From NCBI GenBank assembly GCA_002429385.1, contig DIZL01000054.1, forward strand, positions 3,071 to 44,988: DNA of 41,918 nucleotides, read 5' to 3'. A program made the position numbers and the translations under genes. Under the pieces are notes generated by a model. The model had not been told where the DNA came from. It searched no databases and saw only the letters and a program-made list of their open reading frames with translations. Positions 27,155-36,700 of this stretch are shown one piece after another. The stretch is from Prolixibacteraceae bacterium UBA6029 (GTDB taxonomy: Bacteria; Bacteroidota; Bacteroidia; Bacteroidales; Prolixibacteraceae). Numbering within the stretch: position 1 is the first letter of the stretch; the number at the start of each line of letters is the position of its first letter.

Positions 27155-29200
27155 TTACTCAATTTCAATAAACTCAGGTTCGTAAGGTGCAATGGTAAAA
27201 TTGCCTGAATATACTTTATCGAAAAGGATACTTTTCGAGTTACCTTTCATTTTAATTTCCTTGTTTTCACCACTGACATTCAGATATAGGAAGTGGTTTT
27301 GATCTATTTGTCTTGCCATCACCCCGGAAGGAACATCAGGACCTTTTTTTATTCCCAATTCGCGGATAAGATCATCCACCAAAGGATTAAGGACATTGCC
27401 AATTGCAGGAAGACCTACATAAATAGCCCGGCCTTTACCGTAGTTGTTTGAAGTCATTATTGGATAATCCTTATCCAGGCTGGTAAGTGTGCCAATAACT
27501 TCAGCACCTTTCGGTTCAACAATGTCGAACCTTGCAGATTCGGCAGTTATAGCTTTCCCTTTATAAGTAAACTCAATCTTTTTGCCCTTGTATGATTTCC
27601 TGGATATTTCGTTAAGCGCTTCGGTTTCTTCGTAACTTCCTATACGGATGCCAAAGACATCACTTAAGCGCCCAGGGCGGGTAGAACCAAATACTTGTCC
27701 TGTCGAATCAACCATAGCCGAATTGCTTGTCATGATCACTGTTCCGCCATTTTTCACAAAGTCCCTGATTTTATTTGCTGTCACTTCATCCATTACGGTA
27801 AGGCCGGGAACAAACAACAATTTATATTTCAAGGTACTTCTGCTGATTTCAACAATCCGTGTATCCATGTTACGCCAGTAAAACATATCGAAGCAAGCCT
27901 GCAATTGGTTGTCATGTTGTTCAGGGAAAGAACTGCTCGCTATCTGGCTGGGAAATGAGAAAGCCAAACCCACTTCTGCCTGAAGCTTATATGGAAAGTA
28001 TTTTTCTATCTTTTTAAATTCCGTTGCAATCTTTTTATATTCATCGTATTTGCGGTTAGGTACTCCGTCCCAATCAAGCAATCCCTCCAGATACTGCTCT
28101 TCACCGGCATGCATGCTTTGCCAGGTCCAACCACAAACCATTTGGTTACCATACATCAATGTAGAATAAGCCTGTTTTCGGATAGCGTTTGGAACAGCTG
28201 TCATGGTTGTAAATTCGCTGCACCAGAAAGGGTTTGTGCTTTCAAACTGAATACGTGCGATTCCAAACAAGGCATTCATCACCCCCCAATTGGTCGTTAA
28301 GGTTGTTCCGGGATAAAAGCCGCAACCCTCTCGCGTCATTTTACCAGAGTAGGCAATGGGCGAATAATCAAAATATTTCAATGGGCTGTAATACCATGCA
28401 TTTGTATTAACTAAAACATTTGGCGCATTGGTGTTTACCTTGTCGATAACTTTAAAAAGGAACTGATTGATTCCATCCGAAACAAAACGCCTGAAATCGA
28501 GCATTCTTTCCGGTACATCATTTGTATGGGTTGCCACCGGTAAACCAATTTCTTCAAATTCATTAAATCTTCTTGACCAACGTTGAGTCGCCCACGCCTT
28601 ATTAAGGTTCTCCAGATTAGTGTATTTATTCTTTAACCAGGCAATGAACCGTTGTCTTACTGTTTCAGAATATGAAATAGGACCGTCACCTGATTCATTA
28701 TCCACACCGAAAGCCGCCAAAGCAGGATGTTTACCATATCGCTTTGTAATTGCGTCAGCAAAGCGCAAGGCATACTTCTGATAATTCGGATCACCAATAT
28801 CTTCCATGTAACGATGGTTTGGATACTGCACATCCCCATTTTTATCTACAACGTCTATTGATGGATATTTATGGTGTAACCACATAGGTGCAGGACGTAC
28901 GGCAATATCCAGTAATACTTTAATCCCGGCATCATTCATCAGGTCCATCACCTTGTCAAACCATTCAAAATCAAATTGTCCTTCTGATGGCTCGTAGCTA
29001 TCCCACGCCAGATGCCCCATGCGAACACATGTAAAACCCGCTGCTTTCATCAACTGAATATCGCTTTTGATTTTTTCAATGTTTTTATCGTCGTGCGGAT
29101 GGTAATTGGTCCCGACGTAAAGTTGCTGCGCACATCCGTTTCCTGTAAAAGCTACCAAAAATGCACCCACTATGGTCAACTGAAGAATTATAAATCTCAT
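27155..29200 (-). CDS. GH42 beta-galactosidase
   Basis: A 681-residue secreted enzyme with a signal peptide to about residue 25 (NGCAQ; no proper lipobox). LYVGTNYHPHDD and AGFTCVRMGHLAWDSYEPSE mark the start of the GH42 barrel. GVDNESGDG holds acid/base Glu169 and FWCSEFTTM nucleophile Glu329. A trimerisation-like alpha/beta domain (about 400-600, FVPGLTVMDEVTANKIRDFV) and a C-terminal beta domain complete the family plan. GH42 enzymes remove terminal beta-galactose, typically from oligosaccharides of galactan or similar chains. It is the second gene of the enzyme run, 56 bp after GH43. No sorting domain is seen, so periplasmic action is likely. Confidence 0.88.
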   Translation of the reverse strand: MRFIILQLTIVGAFLVAFTGNGCAQQLYVGTNYHPHDDKNIEKIKSDIQLMKAAGFTCVRMGHLAWDSYEPSEGQFDFEWFDKVMDLMNDAGIKVLLDIAVRPAPMWLHHKYPSIDVVDKNGDVQYPNHRYMEDIGDPNYQKYALRFADAITKRYGKHPALAAFGVDNESGDGPISYSETVRQRFIAWLKNKYTNLENLNKAWATQRWSRRFNEFEEIGLPVATHTNDVPERMLDFRRFVSDGINQFLFKVIDKVNTNAPNVLVNTNAWYYSPLKYFDYSPIAYSGKMTREGCGFYPGTTLTTNWGVMNALFGIARIQFESTNPFWCSEFTTMTAVPNAIRKQAYSTLMYGNQMVCGWTWQSMHAGEEQYLEGLLDWDGVPNRKYDEYKKIATEFKKIEKYFPYKLQAEVGLAFSFPSQIASSSFPEQHDNQLQACFDMFYWRNMDTRIVEISRSTLKYKLLFVPGLTVMDEVTANKIRDFVKNGGTVIMTSNSAMVDSTGQVFGSTRPGRLSDVFGIRIGSYEETEALNEISRKSYKGKKIEFTYKGKAITAESARFDIVEPKGAEVIGTLTSLDKDYPIMTSNNYGKGRAIYVGLPAIGNVLNPLVDDLIRELGIKKGPDVPSGVMARQIDQNHFLYLNVSGENKEIKMKGNSKSILFDKVYSGNFTIAPYEPEFIEIE

Positions 29201-29256
29201 AATTATTTGATTTGTTTGTCGTTACGTTAGAATCATATAGATTTAGCAAGCAAAAA

Positions 29257-30867
29257 TCAAAATACAGGCCACTGATAAGGAATTGCAGGTTCTGCTTCAT
29301 AATCGAACCAGTCGAAATCTGCTGGATTGACATTTACACTGCCATTCCCGGAAGCATACATGCCAATAAAAGCACCAATAAAACCACCAATCTTTTCGGT
29401 CGAAATATCTTTGGCTGTAGCTGTGCCAATCATAGTTGCTTTTCTTCCTTTAGGTTGTAACCAGAACTGATATTCGAGGTCGGTACCACTTATTCGAAGA
29501 ATAATTTCACCTTCTGGAATCTCTTTAAAATCTTCACTTTCAATCTTATTCTGAAGATATTTCCTGAAAATTACCACCCTCTTCCCTTCGTGCATTGTAA
29601 TCAGTAAGCCGAAATAGTTTGCATCGTTACCACGGACAACCAAACCAGCTTCTTCGGTTGAAGAGGTTGGCGTAAAACTGATCTTAGAAGAAGCCACCAT
29701 ATTAAAATCAGTTTGCCGGCGCCCGATAAAGGCCGGCGAATCTTTTTCTTTTAAGCTGACGCTTGAACCTTTCAACCTTAAGAAGCCAGGCTTTTCGGCA
29801 AGCGACCAATCCTTTTCATTAGGGTTTCTGAGGAAATTCCATTGCAAACTTAATGTATTGTTATCGAAATTGTCGCGTGTGAGTTCCTTTTTCCATAGCT
29901 GAACCGGAAGGTTGGGAACAGGAAATTCTTCCATCATAATCCCCTTGTTTCCGGCAATAGGCCAACCATCTTCTGTCCAGGTTACTGGTGCAAGAAAAGT
30001 TTCACGGCCTAAATGATGAAACCGGCCGCCTTTAGGCCTGAATCCTAAACAGACTAACCACCATGAGCCATCTTTGAGTTGCACCAGATCGGCATGGCCA
30101 ATGGCCTGAAACGGACTTTCAGGATGCTTCATGTTGGAAATTACCGGATTGTATGGGCTTGGCTCGAAAGGGCCATAGGGAGATTTGCTTCGCTGTATTA
30201 CTTCCCGATGTTCATAGCCAGTGCCACCTTCAGCCGACATTAAATAGTAATAATCCTTGATCTTGTACATATGCGGCCCTTCGGGCGATGATCCTCCCAA
30301 CCCGGAAGCGATTAACTTAAGCGGTTTGATAACCTTCTTTGAAACAGGATCGAAGGTCCCAACCATAAAACTTCCTTTATTATCAGGGCTTACCCAATAC
30401 ATGCTATCGTTGGCAAAGAGCATTGATGGATCGACATTCCAGTTGCCCACCCAAACCGGTGCAGACCAGGGACCAGCAGGATTGGTTGCCGTTACATAAA
30501 AAGCTCCTTGTGAACCCCTTCCGCCATAGTTGGTACAAGAAACATAGAAAGTACCTTTATTGTAACGTATTGCCGGCGCATAATTTCCACCCGATGAATT
30601 CGCTCCGGTTAAAGGACAATTTGTTTTGCTATCCAATGCATGCCCGATTTGTTCCCAATGCACCAGGTCTTTACTGTGGTAAACAGGTACTCCCGGAAAA
30701 TACTCGAAAGTAGAAGTAACCAAATAAAAGTCATCATCAACGCGGCAAATACTTGGATCGGGATTCATCCCTGTAAGTATCGGATTCTTGAAAGTTGTTT
30801 GCCCTGAAAGGCTACTCACCGTAAATAGCAATGATGTAATAATGAATAAGTACAATGATAGTTTCAT
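29257..30867 (-). CDS. GH43 glycoside hydrolase (alpha-L-arabinofuranosidase/beta-xylosidase type)
   Basis: A 536-residue protein with signal peptide to about residue 22 (SLSGQ), a five-bladed propeller (about 25-320) and a C-terminal beta-sandwich (about 335-525), the two-domain plan of many GH43 enzymes. Catalytic residues: base Asp37 in GMNPDPSI, pKa-modulating Asp146 in NVDPSM and acid Glu196 in SSPEGPHMYK. The run STFEYFPGVPVYHSKDLVHW resembles the subfamily 12-type arabinofuranosidases known from Bacteroides xyloglucan loci. It is the first gene of the nine-enzyme run. A direct-repeat regulatory candidate lies 59-92 bp upstream, and the AraC-type regulator is the next gene upstream. Confidence 0.88.
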   Translation of the reverse strand: MKLSLYLFIITSLLFTVSSLSGQTTFKNPILTGMNPDPSICRVDDDFYLVTSTFEYFPGVPVYHSKDLVHWEQIGHALDSKTNCPLTGANSSGGNYAPAIRYNKGTFYVSCTNYGGRGSQGAFYVTATNPAGPWSAPVWVGNWNVDPSMLFANDSMYWVSPDNKGSFMVGTFDPVSKKVIKPLKLIASGLGGSSPEGPHMYKIKDYYYLMSAEGGTGYEHREVIQRSKSPYGPFEPSPYNPVISNMKHPESPFQAIGHADLVQLKDGSWWLVCLGFRPKGGRFHHLGRETFLAPVTWTEDGWPIAGNKGIMMEEFPVPNLPVQLWKKELTRDNFDNNTLSLQWNFLRNPNEKDWSLAEKPGFLRLKGSSVSLKEKDSPAFIGRRQTDFNMVASSKISFTPTSSTEEAGLVVRGNDANYFGLLITMHEGKRVVIFRKYLQNKIESEDFKEIPEGEIILRISGTDLEYQFWLQPKGRKATMIGTATAKDISTEKIGGFIGAFIGMYASGNGSVNVNPADFDWFDYEAEPAIPYQWPVF

Positions 30868-30925
30868 GTTTTTCTCAGTTAAGCTTTAAATCCTTTGCAA
30901 GATTAATACTATCAAAGCAATCCGC

Positions 30926-30959
30926 TTTTACAAAAACATCTTTTCTTTTTACAAAAACA
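30926..30959. promoter_or_regulatory. Candidate AraC-type operator: 13-bp direct repeat, 21-bp period
   Basis: TTTTACAAAAACA occurs exactly at 30926-30938 and 30947-30959, start-to-start distance 21 bp (two helical turns), 59-92 bp upstream of the GH43 start. AraC-family monomers carry two DNA-contacting helices and often bind direct repeats at this spacing. The regulator gene lies just upstream, making this its most likely target. Confidence 0.6.
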
Positions 30960-31010
30960 GCAACCAATGATTTTTCTTCAATATTATGACCGAAAGAAGT
31001 ATCATATTTT

Positions 31011-31081
31011 ATTTACAATTTGATTATATACCTTTTACAGTTTAAAAACAGGTAAATTGTAAATGGTCTAATTGTAAATGG
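31011..31081. repeat. AATTGTAAATGG repeats with inverted partner
   Basis: AATTGTAAATGG occurs at 31055-31066 and 31070-31081, and its inverted partner ATTTACAATT at 31011-31020. They lie just after the AraC gene stop (minus strand) and can form a long hairpin. They may end transcription of the regulator gene or serve as additional protein-binding sites. Confidence 0.5.
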
Positions 31082-31084
31082 ATT

Positions 31085-32212
31085 TTATTTCTTGTTTTTG
31101 CTGCGGTATTCGGAAGGACTGATTTGCATTTCTGCTTTGAAAACTCTGTTAAAATGAGTCTGGTTGTTAAAACCCACCCGGTAAGTAATTTCTCCTATGG
31201 GTAAATCAGTTTCAAGAAGTAATCGTTTCGATTCGCTCATTCGCAACCGGTTTATATAGGTTTTAAGGTTACAGTCAAAACGGTGTTGAATTTCACTGGT
31301 TATTTTTCGCTGACTTATACCAGTCTCCTGTGAAATGGATTCAAGCGTAAGCTGACTGTTGTGAAAGCTTTTGTTTATAAATTCAATGAAATCAGATTTC
31401 GGAGCTTCAATATTCTTATTCTCAATGGGCTTGTAATAAATTGTCAGATTTTGCTTATTCTCCCTTATCCGTTCGATTGTATATAAGCTAATGAAAAAAA
31501 GAAGGATAAATGCCAACTCCAGGGCGAGGGTCAAAGTAATGAGCGGTCTGTTGTTTCTGGAAAATGCCATGGAGTATATTTCAAGGGACTGTACTTTTCC
31601 TGCATTTGGAGTATATGCACTGTTCACATTGATTGTTTCCAGATTATTCAAATCCGGCTTTATTATTGAGGCATCTTCAATCCGGTTATTCTCTCCCCAC
31701 CAGTTGGGGATCTCAAATTTATTAATCCCAATCTGATAGGTATTAATTCCTGGTGAAATTTTAAAAATATCATAAAACAGAATTTCCAGACTTTTCTGAT
31801 CACTTCTTTTTAAGGAATTCTGGGTAATTAAGGCAATCCCGATGCCATTTATTTCATTTCCCTTTAGCCTTATAGTTAGCTGGTTATATTGTCCGAGATG
31901 AATTGATTTGCTTCCTTTTGGTCCAACATTTAATCCCGCATACGGATTATTTATTTTATTGCTGATTTGATAGTCAAGTTTTATGAGGCTGTCCGTAATT
32001 ACCTGCTTAAGGATTTTTGTATCACCTCCGGCAGTATTATCAGAGTAGAACTTATATTCAAAAATCTGCTGATTGGGGAAAACAGGAAAATCCTGAATAC
32101 TTGAGAAATACGCAAGAATCAGGAGTCCTAAAACCAGGGCAGGTATCGTACACCAAAGAAACAACTTTGACTGGAGTATTTTAATCGCCAATCTTCCCTG
32201 AAAAAACTGCAT
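31085..32212 (-). CDS. Membrane-anchored AraC family transcriptional regulator with extracytoplasmic beta-rich domain
   Basis: A 375-residue protein with an unusual layout. A transmembrane helix (about 17-36) precedes a ~185-residue segment (about 38-222) predicted outside the cytoplasm and rich in beta strands: YAGLNVGP, IHLGQYNQLTIRLKGNEI and FEIPNWWGENNR resemble carbohydrate-binding jelly rolls of the CBM11/CIA30 kind. A second helix follows (about 224-245), then a cytoplasmic AraC HTH domain (about 275-372) with LTLESISQETGISQRKITSE and GEITYRVGFNNQTHFNRVFK, closing ISPSEYR. It has no kinase or receiver part. The layout suggests one-step sensing of a periplasmic sugar and direct control of DNA from the membrane. 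It lies 217 bp upstream of the enzyme run on the same strand. Ligand binding is inferred. Confidence 0.82.
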   Translation of the reverse strand: MQFFQGRLAIKILQSKLFLWCTIPALVLGLLILAYFSSIQDFPVFPNQQIFEYKFYSDNTAGGDTKILKQVITDSLIKLDYQISNKINNPYAGLNVGPKGSKSIHLGQYNQLTIRLKGNEINGIGIALITQNSLKRSDQKSLEILFYDIFKISPGINTYQIGINKFEIPNWWGENNRIEDASIIKPDLNNLETINVNSAYTPNAGKVQSLEIYSMAFSRNNRPLITLTLALELAFILLFFISLYTIERIRENKQNLTIYYKPIENKNIEAPKSDFIEFINKSFHNSQLTLESISQETGISQRKITSEIQHRFDCNLKTYINRLRMSESKRLLLETDLPIGEITYRVGFNNQTHFNRVFKAEMQISPSEYRSKNKK

Positions 32213-32424
32213 TTAATCTTATATTTTTATGTGTCTTTCCTTTAATCAGGAATTTCTGCAAATTATTCAAATGTAATATAAGTATTAGAAAAACAAGAAT
32301 CTGATTATCTGTATTTAGAATAGTTAACACCCCAGCGCTGTATGTTTTAGGCATGTACTGTTATGCACATGCAATACCTTCATTCTCCACTTATCCAAGG
32401 TATTACCTTCTGGTGTATTATTTA

Positions 32425-33567
32425 TCAATACCCCCTTAACTCAATATTCGCACTGTCGATCATGGTCACCCATTTGCCCATCTTTTTCTGAATGATGCGA
32501 AAATGTTGCTGGTCTTCGGGAGTTACCAACGAAATCGCTTCACCAGGATTTTCTGCCCTGCCTGTTCTGCCGATGCGATGGATATAATCTTTGGGTGATC
32601 GGGGCAACTCGTAGTTGATCACGCAGGGCAGGTATTCAATGTCGATACCGCGCGACAGCAGATCGGTGGTAACCAATACCCGCAGTTCTCCTGCCTTGAA
32701 TTCACGCAGGGACTCATTCCTGGCTCCCTGGCTTTTCTTGCTGTGGATGGCCATGGCGTCAATCCCGTTTTTACAAAGCTTATCCGCCACATTATCCGCC
32801 TGGAAGGTGCTTGATGTAAAAACAAGCACTTGCTTCAGGTCTTTTTGTTTGATGATGTAGCGCAAAAGCGGACCCTTCTTCTCAAGCGGAACAAAATAGC
32901 CTGTCTGTTCGATCAGGTCCAGGTTCTCCTGTTCCGGTTCGATCTTAACCACCACCGGATCATGCAGTATAATCTGGTTAATCTCTGCAAGGTCATTACT
33001 CAGCGTTGCCGAGAACAGCAGGTTCTGTCGTTTTTGCGGCAACAGGGCAAAGATGCGTTTCATCTCCTCACTGAATCCCAGGTTGAGCATTTTATCCGCT
33101 TCGTCCAGTATCAGCGTATCAATTTCGGATAGGTGAACCGCGTTCGAATCGACCAGTTCAAGCAATCTCCCGGGTGTGGCCACCAGGACCTGTACACCCT
33201 GCAAACCGATCATCTGCGGATTAATGGAGACTCCCCCAAATACAGCCAGGGTTTTAACAGGCATAGGAAGCGCCGATCCAAACAGGATAAAAACTTCCCT
33301 GACCTGAATAGCCAATTCACGCGTGGGCACCAGCACCAAAACACGCGCGTGCCTGTTTCTTGAAGTCCCCTGACCCTGTAGTTTAGTTAAAAGGGGCAAC
33401 ACGTAACTGGCCGTTTTCCCCGATCCGGTTTGAGCGATTGCCAATACATCTTTCCTGCTGAGGATGGCCGGTATGGCCTCTTTCTGAATGGGGTAGGGCT
33501 GATTATAACCCAGAGAAGCCAGCACATTTAATAATGTGGGCGATAAATTGAATGACGAAAAGGGCAT
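32425..33567 (-). CDS. DEAD-box ATP-dependent RNA helicase (RhlE-like)
   Basis: A 380-residue helicase core without the long C-terminal tail of some family members. Motifs in order: Q motif (YNQPYPIQKEAIPAIL), AQTGSGKT (motif I), PTRELA (Ia), TPGRLLE (Ib), DEAD in LILDEADKML, SAT in LFSATL, then LVFTSST, TTDLLSRGID and HRIGRTGRAE. It probably unwinds RNA during ribosome assembly or decay. The ATG at 33567 directly precedes the Q-motif region; an open frame up to 33720 would add 51 residues translated partly from a dispersed intergenic repeat, so it is rejected. It is unrelated in function to the surrounding glycan genes. Confidence 0.92.
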   Translation of the reverse strand: MPFSSFNLSPTLLNVLASLGYNQPYPIQKEAIPAILSRKDVLAIAQTGSGKTASYVLPLLTKLQGQGTSRNRHARVLVLVPTRELAIQVREVFILFGSALPMPVKTLAVFGGVSINPQMIGLQGVQVLVATPGRLLELVDSNAVHLSEIDTLILDEADKMLNLGFSEEMKRIFALLPQKRQNLLFSATLSNDLAEINQIILHDPVVVKIEPEQENLDLIEQTGYFVPLEKKGPLLRYIIKQKDLKQVLVFTSSTFQADNVADKLCKNGIDAMAIHSKKSQGARNESLREFKAGELRVLVTTDLLSRGIDIEYLPCVINYELPRSPKDYIHRIGRTGRAENPGEAISLVTPEDQQHFRIIQKKMGKWVTMIDSANIELRGY

Positions 33568-33620
33568 AATTTTACGGATAAGTTTCAGGGGGTAAAGATA
33601 CCTGAATTCAAGTATGTTTT

Positions 33621-33672
33621 CTTTTTCTCTGTGCTCTTTGTGTGTTTTTACTCCGTGGGCGCTATGGTTTAT
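33621..33672. repeat. CTCTGTG-type dispersed intergenic repeat
   Basis: CTTTTTCTCTGTGCTCTTTG followed by TGTGTTTTTACTCCGTGG upstream of the helicase gene is a low-complexity string. From memory, near-identical strings occur in many Bacteroidota intergenic regions. No protein-coding potential is likely in either direction. Confidence 0.45.
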
Positions 33673-33722
33673 TTTTATGAAATGATTTCTACCATAAATT
33701 TCACGAAGTATAAACCCCAATA

Positions 33723-36700
33723 CTAGATAACCTGAATCATTTTTGCTTTTGCAGCAGGAATAGTAAACCTAAAGGTACTTCCTTTCCCGGGTTGGCTTTC
33801 GACGTTGATCTTTCCACCGTTTTTTTCCACAAATTCCTTGCACAAAACAAGACCTAATCCCGAACCTTTTTCGCCGCTTGTGCCGAATTTAGGTTGCGTG
33901 GTTTCCAAACTAAACAAGGTATCAATCTGCTCGCTCGTCATCCCGGTACCAGTATCAGTGACCGATATTTCAATGGTACTGTTCATTTGTCTGGCGATTA
34001 CAAGTATTGAACCACCTGCGGTGGTGAACTTGATGGCATTACTGATCAGGTTGCGCAGGATCGTTTCCATGAGATGAATATCAGCATATGCAGTAATTTC
34101 GTCAGGAATCTCATGGGTAATTGTGATGCCTTTTACTTCAGCGATATATTGATACAGTTCCGATTTTTCCAGAATGACTTCCTTCAGTTTAAACTCAACC
34201 GGGTAATGCTGGATAGTGCTGTTCTGAAGTTTGGCCCAGTTCAGAAGATTCTCCACCAGGATGTACAATTGGTTAGAGGTTGTATGCACCTGGCTGATCA
34301 TGTCTATTCGTTCGATATCGGTAAAGTCATAATAATTATGGATCAGTAAACTCTCAAATCCCAGGATCGCATTAAATGGACTGCGCAAATCATGTGATAT
34401 AACAGAGAAGAGCTTGTCCTTGGTCGAATTTAAATCCTTAAGTAACTCATTCTTACTTTGAATTTCACTGGTCCGTTCAGCTACTATCTTTTCAAGCTTT
34501 CCCTTTTGATTTCTTAAACGTCTGATTCGTAATTGGAACCAACCAATCGGGGTGATCAGCAGAAGGAGTACCATTAGCGCTTTAAACCAGAGTGTCATCC
34601 ACCAGGCCGGAACAATGATCAGACGTATCGTTGTTTCCTTTACATTCCAGCTTTCATCGTTGTATTTGGCTTTTACCCTGAAGGTATAATTACCGGGGTT
34701 CAGGTTTGAATAGTTGGCCTCCCGTTTTGTTTCTGCGTTAACCCATTCCTTATCGAATCCATCCAGACGGTAGGTATAGGATATCTTGGGATAATTGGCA
34801 AGGTCCAATCCCTGGTAAAATATAGTAAATGAGTTGTTTTGATAATTCAGTACAATTTTATCCGCAAAACTGATATGTTTCTCAATGATCTCACTGTTGT
34901 TCCTATACGTGATGCTTTTGTTGAACAGTTTAAAGTTGGTCAGAACAACTCTGGGTGGCTGAGCCTCTGTAATGAGACTGTCCGGGTTGAAATAATCGAT
35001 TCCCTCAAAACCGCCCCAGATCATTTCGCCTTTACCGTTTTTGCAACACGACCGGTCGTTAAATGCCCTTGACAGAAGTCCGTCACTTTGGTCATAATTC
35101 GTAAAGTGATGAGATATCGAATCAAATTTCGAGATTCCTGTATTGGTGCTCACCCAGATATTGTTTTTCCGGTCGCTTAGAATGCTGCACACATGTTTGT
35201 TCTTTAGTCCTGCCGAATACCTGCTAAAGGATTGGGTCTTCGGATTAAAACGGTTAAGTCCGTTGTGTGTTCCTATCCAGATGTTATGCTGCCCGTCCTC
35301 ATATATTGAACTGATAATATCATTGCTGATTGTGGTTGAATCGTTCTTGTCGAACATGAAATACTTAAAGAGGGATTCTCCCTTACGAAGTAAGCTAAGC
35401 GCCCAGGCCGTAGCGACCCATAAATTTCCGTTGGAGTCGTTATATACCTGAAAGGTGTAATCCTGGCTGAGTTTATTATTCTTTGTATTGTGATGATGAA
35501 AGATCTTAGTCTTCGGATCAAAGCGATCAACCCCTTTTCCATGAACGGCAATCCAAAGATTCCCGCCTGCATCCTCTGAAATAGAACGAATATCGTTATT
35601 GGCAATCGATAGCGTGTCGTTTGGCCTGTTTAGATACGACTCGAACTTCCCGGTTTCAGGAATAAACTTTTGAAGGCCCCCCATATTGCTGCCAATCCAC
35701 ATTTGTTTCTTTGAATCACAGAAAACGCAAAAGATGGTTCCATTGCCCAGGCTACCCTGATCAGTATCCTTATGCACATATCGGTCTATCCGGTGTTTTT
35801 TCCAATTAAATACATCAATACCGTTGCCTGAATTGCCGATCCATAAACTACCGGACCCATCGTACGAAACGCAAGTAATGTTTTTTTGCAACGTGAACCA
35901 GGTTTTCTCCGCACGAGTATCATAATGCATGAATTTATTCAGTGATTTAACCACTCTGACTCCTCCAACGCTATGCAACGACCAGTAATTCCCTTGCTGA
36001 TCTTCGTAAAAACGCAATAAATTAAGGCTTAGCGATCTTGGATTATTCGGTTGGTTGTAGTAATTGTAGAAACTATCGGTCTTCGGGTCAAAGAGCTTTA
36101 AAGCTCCCAGGGTATTTACCCAGAGATTCTTTCGGCTGTCGATAGTGAAATTGGTCGTGTAATTTTCGTAATAATAAGGAGTGATGTAATGTTTAAACGT
36201 CTTCTCCCTGGTGTCGTAGCAGTCAATCCCCTTCCCATAGGTCCCAATCCAAAGTTTGTCCCTGAGAAGGGCAATATCCGAAATCTCCTGATTCGAAACC
36301 GATTGTTTATTGGCAGGGTCATTCCTGAAGGCCGTTAACTGCCGTGTGTTCTGATCAAAATAATGCAGTCCGCCATCTTCGGTGCAGGCAATCCAGATGT
36401 TATTATGAGTATCGAATATGAAATTGTTGATTTCGCCCTCCTTTAGATCGATTACTTTGGCGAGCTTCTTTTGTGACGGGTCGAATTTATAAATGGTTTT
36501 TTCAGTAGCCACATAAAGCTGGCCGGATTGATCTTCTGCAACTGTAGTGAAATAAAGACTCATGACCCCATATGCGGAAGGTTCAAACTTAAAAGGAGTA
36601 AAGTTGTCAAATTCAGGATTATATCTGCACAGACCTTCCTGGGTAGTGATCCATAAGTTTTTCCTGCTATCCGCAAATAATTTAAGGATCTTGCTGGATG

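Noticed and set aside
33568..33720. N-terminal extension of the DEAD-box helicase
   Set aside because: The extra 51 residues come partly from a dispersed CTCTGTG-type repeat, and helicases of this type start just before the Q motif.
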